DNA from: Aved-18 sp964606665 | GTDB taxonomy: Bacteria > Cyanobacteriota > Vampirovibrionia > Obscuribacterales > Obscuribacteraceae | Length of the DNA stretch: 64,000 bases | Assembly (NCBI GenBank): GCA_964606665.1 | Contig: CAZSHS010000001.1 | Span: 124,001 to 188,000 of the forward strand | Direction of reading: 5' to 3' | Shown: positions 62,489 through 64,000 of the stretch, one piece after another | How positions within the stretch are numbered: position 1 is the first letter of the stretch | How the letters are laid out: each line of letters opens with the position of its first letter | Made by a program: the position numbers and the translations under genes | The notes under the pieces: generated by a model | Seen by the model: only the letters and a program-made list of their open reading frames with translations | What the model was told of the DNA's origin: nothing | The model's database searches: none

Positions 62489-63481
62489 TTAGAAGCGCAT
62501 CATCTTCATACCTTGCATCATTCCTTTTCGCATCACTTGATTCATCATGCGGCCAGCGTAACGACTGCCTCTGGATGGAGGTTTGCGTTTAACAAAATCG
62601 TCATCCGGCAAAGACAAATCTTGAGTAGATGCTTGCGAAAGCGAAACTGGTACTGGAGCAGATGGAGTTGGTGTGCTTCCATAGACATCGTCATTTTGCA
62701 AGCGAGGCTCTTTGCCTAGGGCTTTGAAGTTAGGAGCGCTTGGTGCACTGGGTGCGTCATTAGCGCCGAAGGTATCGCTGCCTCGACCACTTATATCTTT
62801 GCCGCCAAGTGGCGCTTCGCGAGCTTTGTAGTATCCAGGACTTTTGTTTTGTACATAGGCACCAGGCGCTACGCGTCCGTAACCTTGTTGCATTTCAACG
62901 CTTTTTCCAAAAGGTTTTCTTACTTCGTCTTTCCAGCTTTCGTCATCGCCTCCATCTGAGTAGCCGCCGCCACCGCCACCACCACCACCACCACCGCCTT
63001 TTTCAAAGGCGCCTGGAGCAAAGTGACCATAGCCTTGTTTCTTTCCTTGAAAAGATGGAGCACCGCCGCCGCCACCACTACCACGACTAGAACCACTATA
63101 AGAACTGCTGAAAGTTCCGGCAGTGGTAGCCATTACCCCTGGCAGATCAAGACCTGTGGGAAGAGGTGGAAAGTCGGAGGGAACGATTGGTTCGTCGGCC
63201 GGAATTGGTTGCAACGAAATATCTGGTTTGGGACCAGAAGCTGCTTTTTGGTAGACCGGAGCTGCCATTGGTGCAGGACCAGATGAGCGCAAGTTTGGAT
63301 TAATAGGAATGTTGTTGACGGGATGGCGCATGTCCTGCTGTTGTCCACCATATTGATTGTCACCAGGTGTGTGAACCGTCTTACTCCAGGTGGTGGGAGG
63401 TAGCTGAGCGTGGGCATCTTGAATGCTGACCGAAAAACTCAATGCCATTACAGGTAAAAGAAGGCAGGGTAAGAGCTTCAT
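62489..63481 (-). CDS. Exported Gly-rich protein with internal repeat
   Basis: A 330-residue protein with a signal peptide (LLPCLLLPVMALSFSVSIQDAHAQ). Two copies of QGYG(H/R)(F/V)APGA(F/Y) occur near residues 149-160 and 200-210, separated by a polyglycine run coded by repeated CCACCG-type triplets. The C-terminal 40 residues are basic and Met-rich (RYAGRMMNQVMRKGMMQGMKMMRF). No family is recognised. It is the first minus-strand gene of the run that leads to virB4 and the rib genes. Confidence 0.65.
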   Translation of the reverse strand: MKLLPCLLLPVMALSFSVSIQDAHAQLPPTTWSKTVHTPGDNQYGGQQQDMRHPVNNIPINPNLRSSGPAPMAAPVYQKAASGPKPDISLQPIPADEPIVPSDFPPLPTGLDLPGVMATTAGTFSSSYSGSSRGSGGGGGAPSFQGKKQGYGHFAPGAFEKGGGGGGGGGGGGYSDGGDDESWKDEVRKPFGKSVEMQQGYGRVAPGAYVQNKSPGYYKAREAPLGGKDISGRGSDTFGANDAPSAPSAPNFKALGKEPRLQNDDVYGSTPTPSAPVPVSLSQASTQDLSLPDDDFVKRKPPSRGSRYAGRMMNQVMRKGMMQGMKMMRF

Positions 63482-63860
63482 TGTATGGTCCTCGTAGTAA
63501 ATCTGCTCAAGAGCAGGTCGAAAATGGGATTCACCCTAATTTGCAGTATATGCCACCTTTTAAAAGAATGCTGCAATAGCATTTTTCCCGCCGGGAGCGG
63601 TTCTAATCTCACTCTTATATGTATAGGTATTGACCATATAGAAGATATGAGGGTGTCGAGTCCCGAAAAGGGCAGTGGGGGCTGGTCTACAGAAGGATGA
63701 ACAATTATTAACTATTTTTTAAGTGGAAGTCAATAGGGTTTTGGATAGGAAAAAATATTTTCGCCAAAATGCCTAATTTCACAGCAAAAAAATGCATTAT
63801 TCGATAAAAATGGGTATTAGGATTTTATCTAGACTCAATTTAGTACCGGTACATTGACCC
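63482..63860. other. Divergent promoter region
   Basis: These 379 bases lie between two divergent genes for Gly-rich exported proteins. They should carry the promoter for the T4SS-like/rib run on the minus strand and one for the partial gene on the plus strand. A perfect 10-bp palindrome GTACCGGTAC lies at 63843-63852, eight bases before the GTG start. I see no convincing gene. Confidence 0.5.
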
Positions 63861-64000
63861 GTGAATACTCGCGTATACAAGCTCTTCTTATCGAGCGCTC
63901 TTGCACTAACGGTCTCGCTAAGCGCACTTCAGACCTCGGATGCTCGCCCCAAACGAAGTTCTGGAGGTGGTGGCGGAGGTGGTGGCGGTGGAGCTGGCGT
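63861..64000 (+). CDS. Exported Gly-rich protein (partial, 3' end off window)
   Basis: An open frame starts at GTG 63861 and runs out of the window. The first 46 residues show a signal peptide (VYKLFLSSALALTVSLSALQTSDA), then PKRSS and a polyglycine run. It resembles in style the Gly-rich exported proteins encoded just across the divergent promoter. There is no strong ribosome binding site. The rest of the protein cannot be seen. Confidence 0.55.
   Translation, partial: MNTRVYKLFLSSALALTVSLSALQTSDARPKRSSGGGGGGGGGGAG

Noticed and set aside
62967..63000. CCACCG/CCACCA run as a tandem-repeat locus
   Set aside because: It is the coding sequence of a polyglycine stretch in a Gly-rich protein; no larger repeat unit is seen.

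Overview
The window looks like chromosomal DNA of a Gram-negative-type bacterium. Several proteins carry signal peptides, lipoboxes or a twin-arginine signal, and housekeeping genes are present: purB, malQ, rsmG, sbcC, serA and ribBA/ribE/ribH. Many starts are TTG or GTG with good Shine-Dalgarno sites. The mix of Tad/Flp pilus, WG-repeat, TPR, fused MFS/spermidine-synthase and Gly-rich exported proteins is reminiscent of non-photosynthetic Cyanobacteriota relatives (Melainabacteria/Vampirovibrionia, Obscuribacter-like). This placement is from memory only. I saw no rRNA, tRNA, CRISPR array, transposase, integrase or phage gene.

Layout. 1-6014 (minus): Tad pilus locus flp, cpaB, tadZ, tadA, tadB, tadC (the last runs off the left edge). 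6466-8804 (plus): compact cluster of an alpha/alpha-toroid protein, a Tat-exported DUF362 lipoprotein and a small protein. 8814-9848: a multicopper-oxidase fold that has lost its copper ligands. 9949-17510: purB, malQ, an orphan, rsmG and a large acidic protein with a degenerate J-domain. 17507-25779: sbcC between two membrane-bound spermidine-synthase-like genes. 25926-33199: RGG-like exported protein, penicillin acylase, serA, DUF3160 protein. 33486-37363: TPR proteins and a two-gene cassette of related exported proteins, bounded by a perfect 138-bp direct repeat. 37364-46362: SpoIID-domain protein, orphan response regulator, exported methyltransferase, acyltransferase, giant WG-repeat protein. 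46449-53000: a possible DNA-binding protein facing a SUFU-domain gene across a long palindrome, a rifampicin-phosphotransferase/PEP-synthase-like enzyme, and small exported proteins. 53118-63481 (minus): one long run of genes starting with Gly-rich exported proteins and a lipoprotein, then PrgI/VirB3-like, VirB4 and two small membrane proteins (one VirB8/TraE-like), then ribE, ribBA and ribH. A new Gly-rich exported gene begins at 63861 and leaves the window.

The most notable signals are four. First, the duplicated 138-bp element around the exported-protein cassette can fold on the plus strand into a 15-bp closing helix whose only non-Watson-Crick pairs are G-U, which suggests a structured RNA. 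Second, a reduced type IV secretion-like cluster is translationally coupled to riboflavin genes. Third, a multicopper-oxidase relative has all four HxH motifs broken. Fourth, a 33-bp palindrome lies between the possible DNA-binding gene and the SUFU gene. All functional calls rest on motif reading without database searches.
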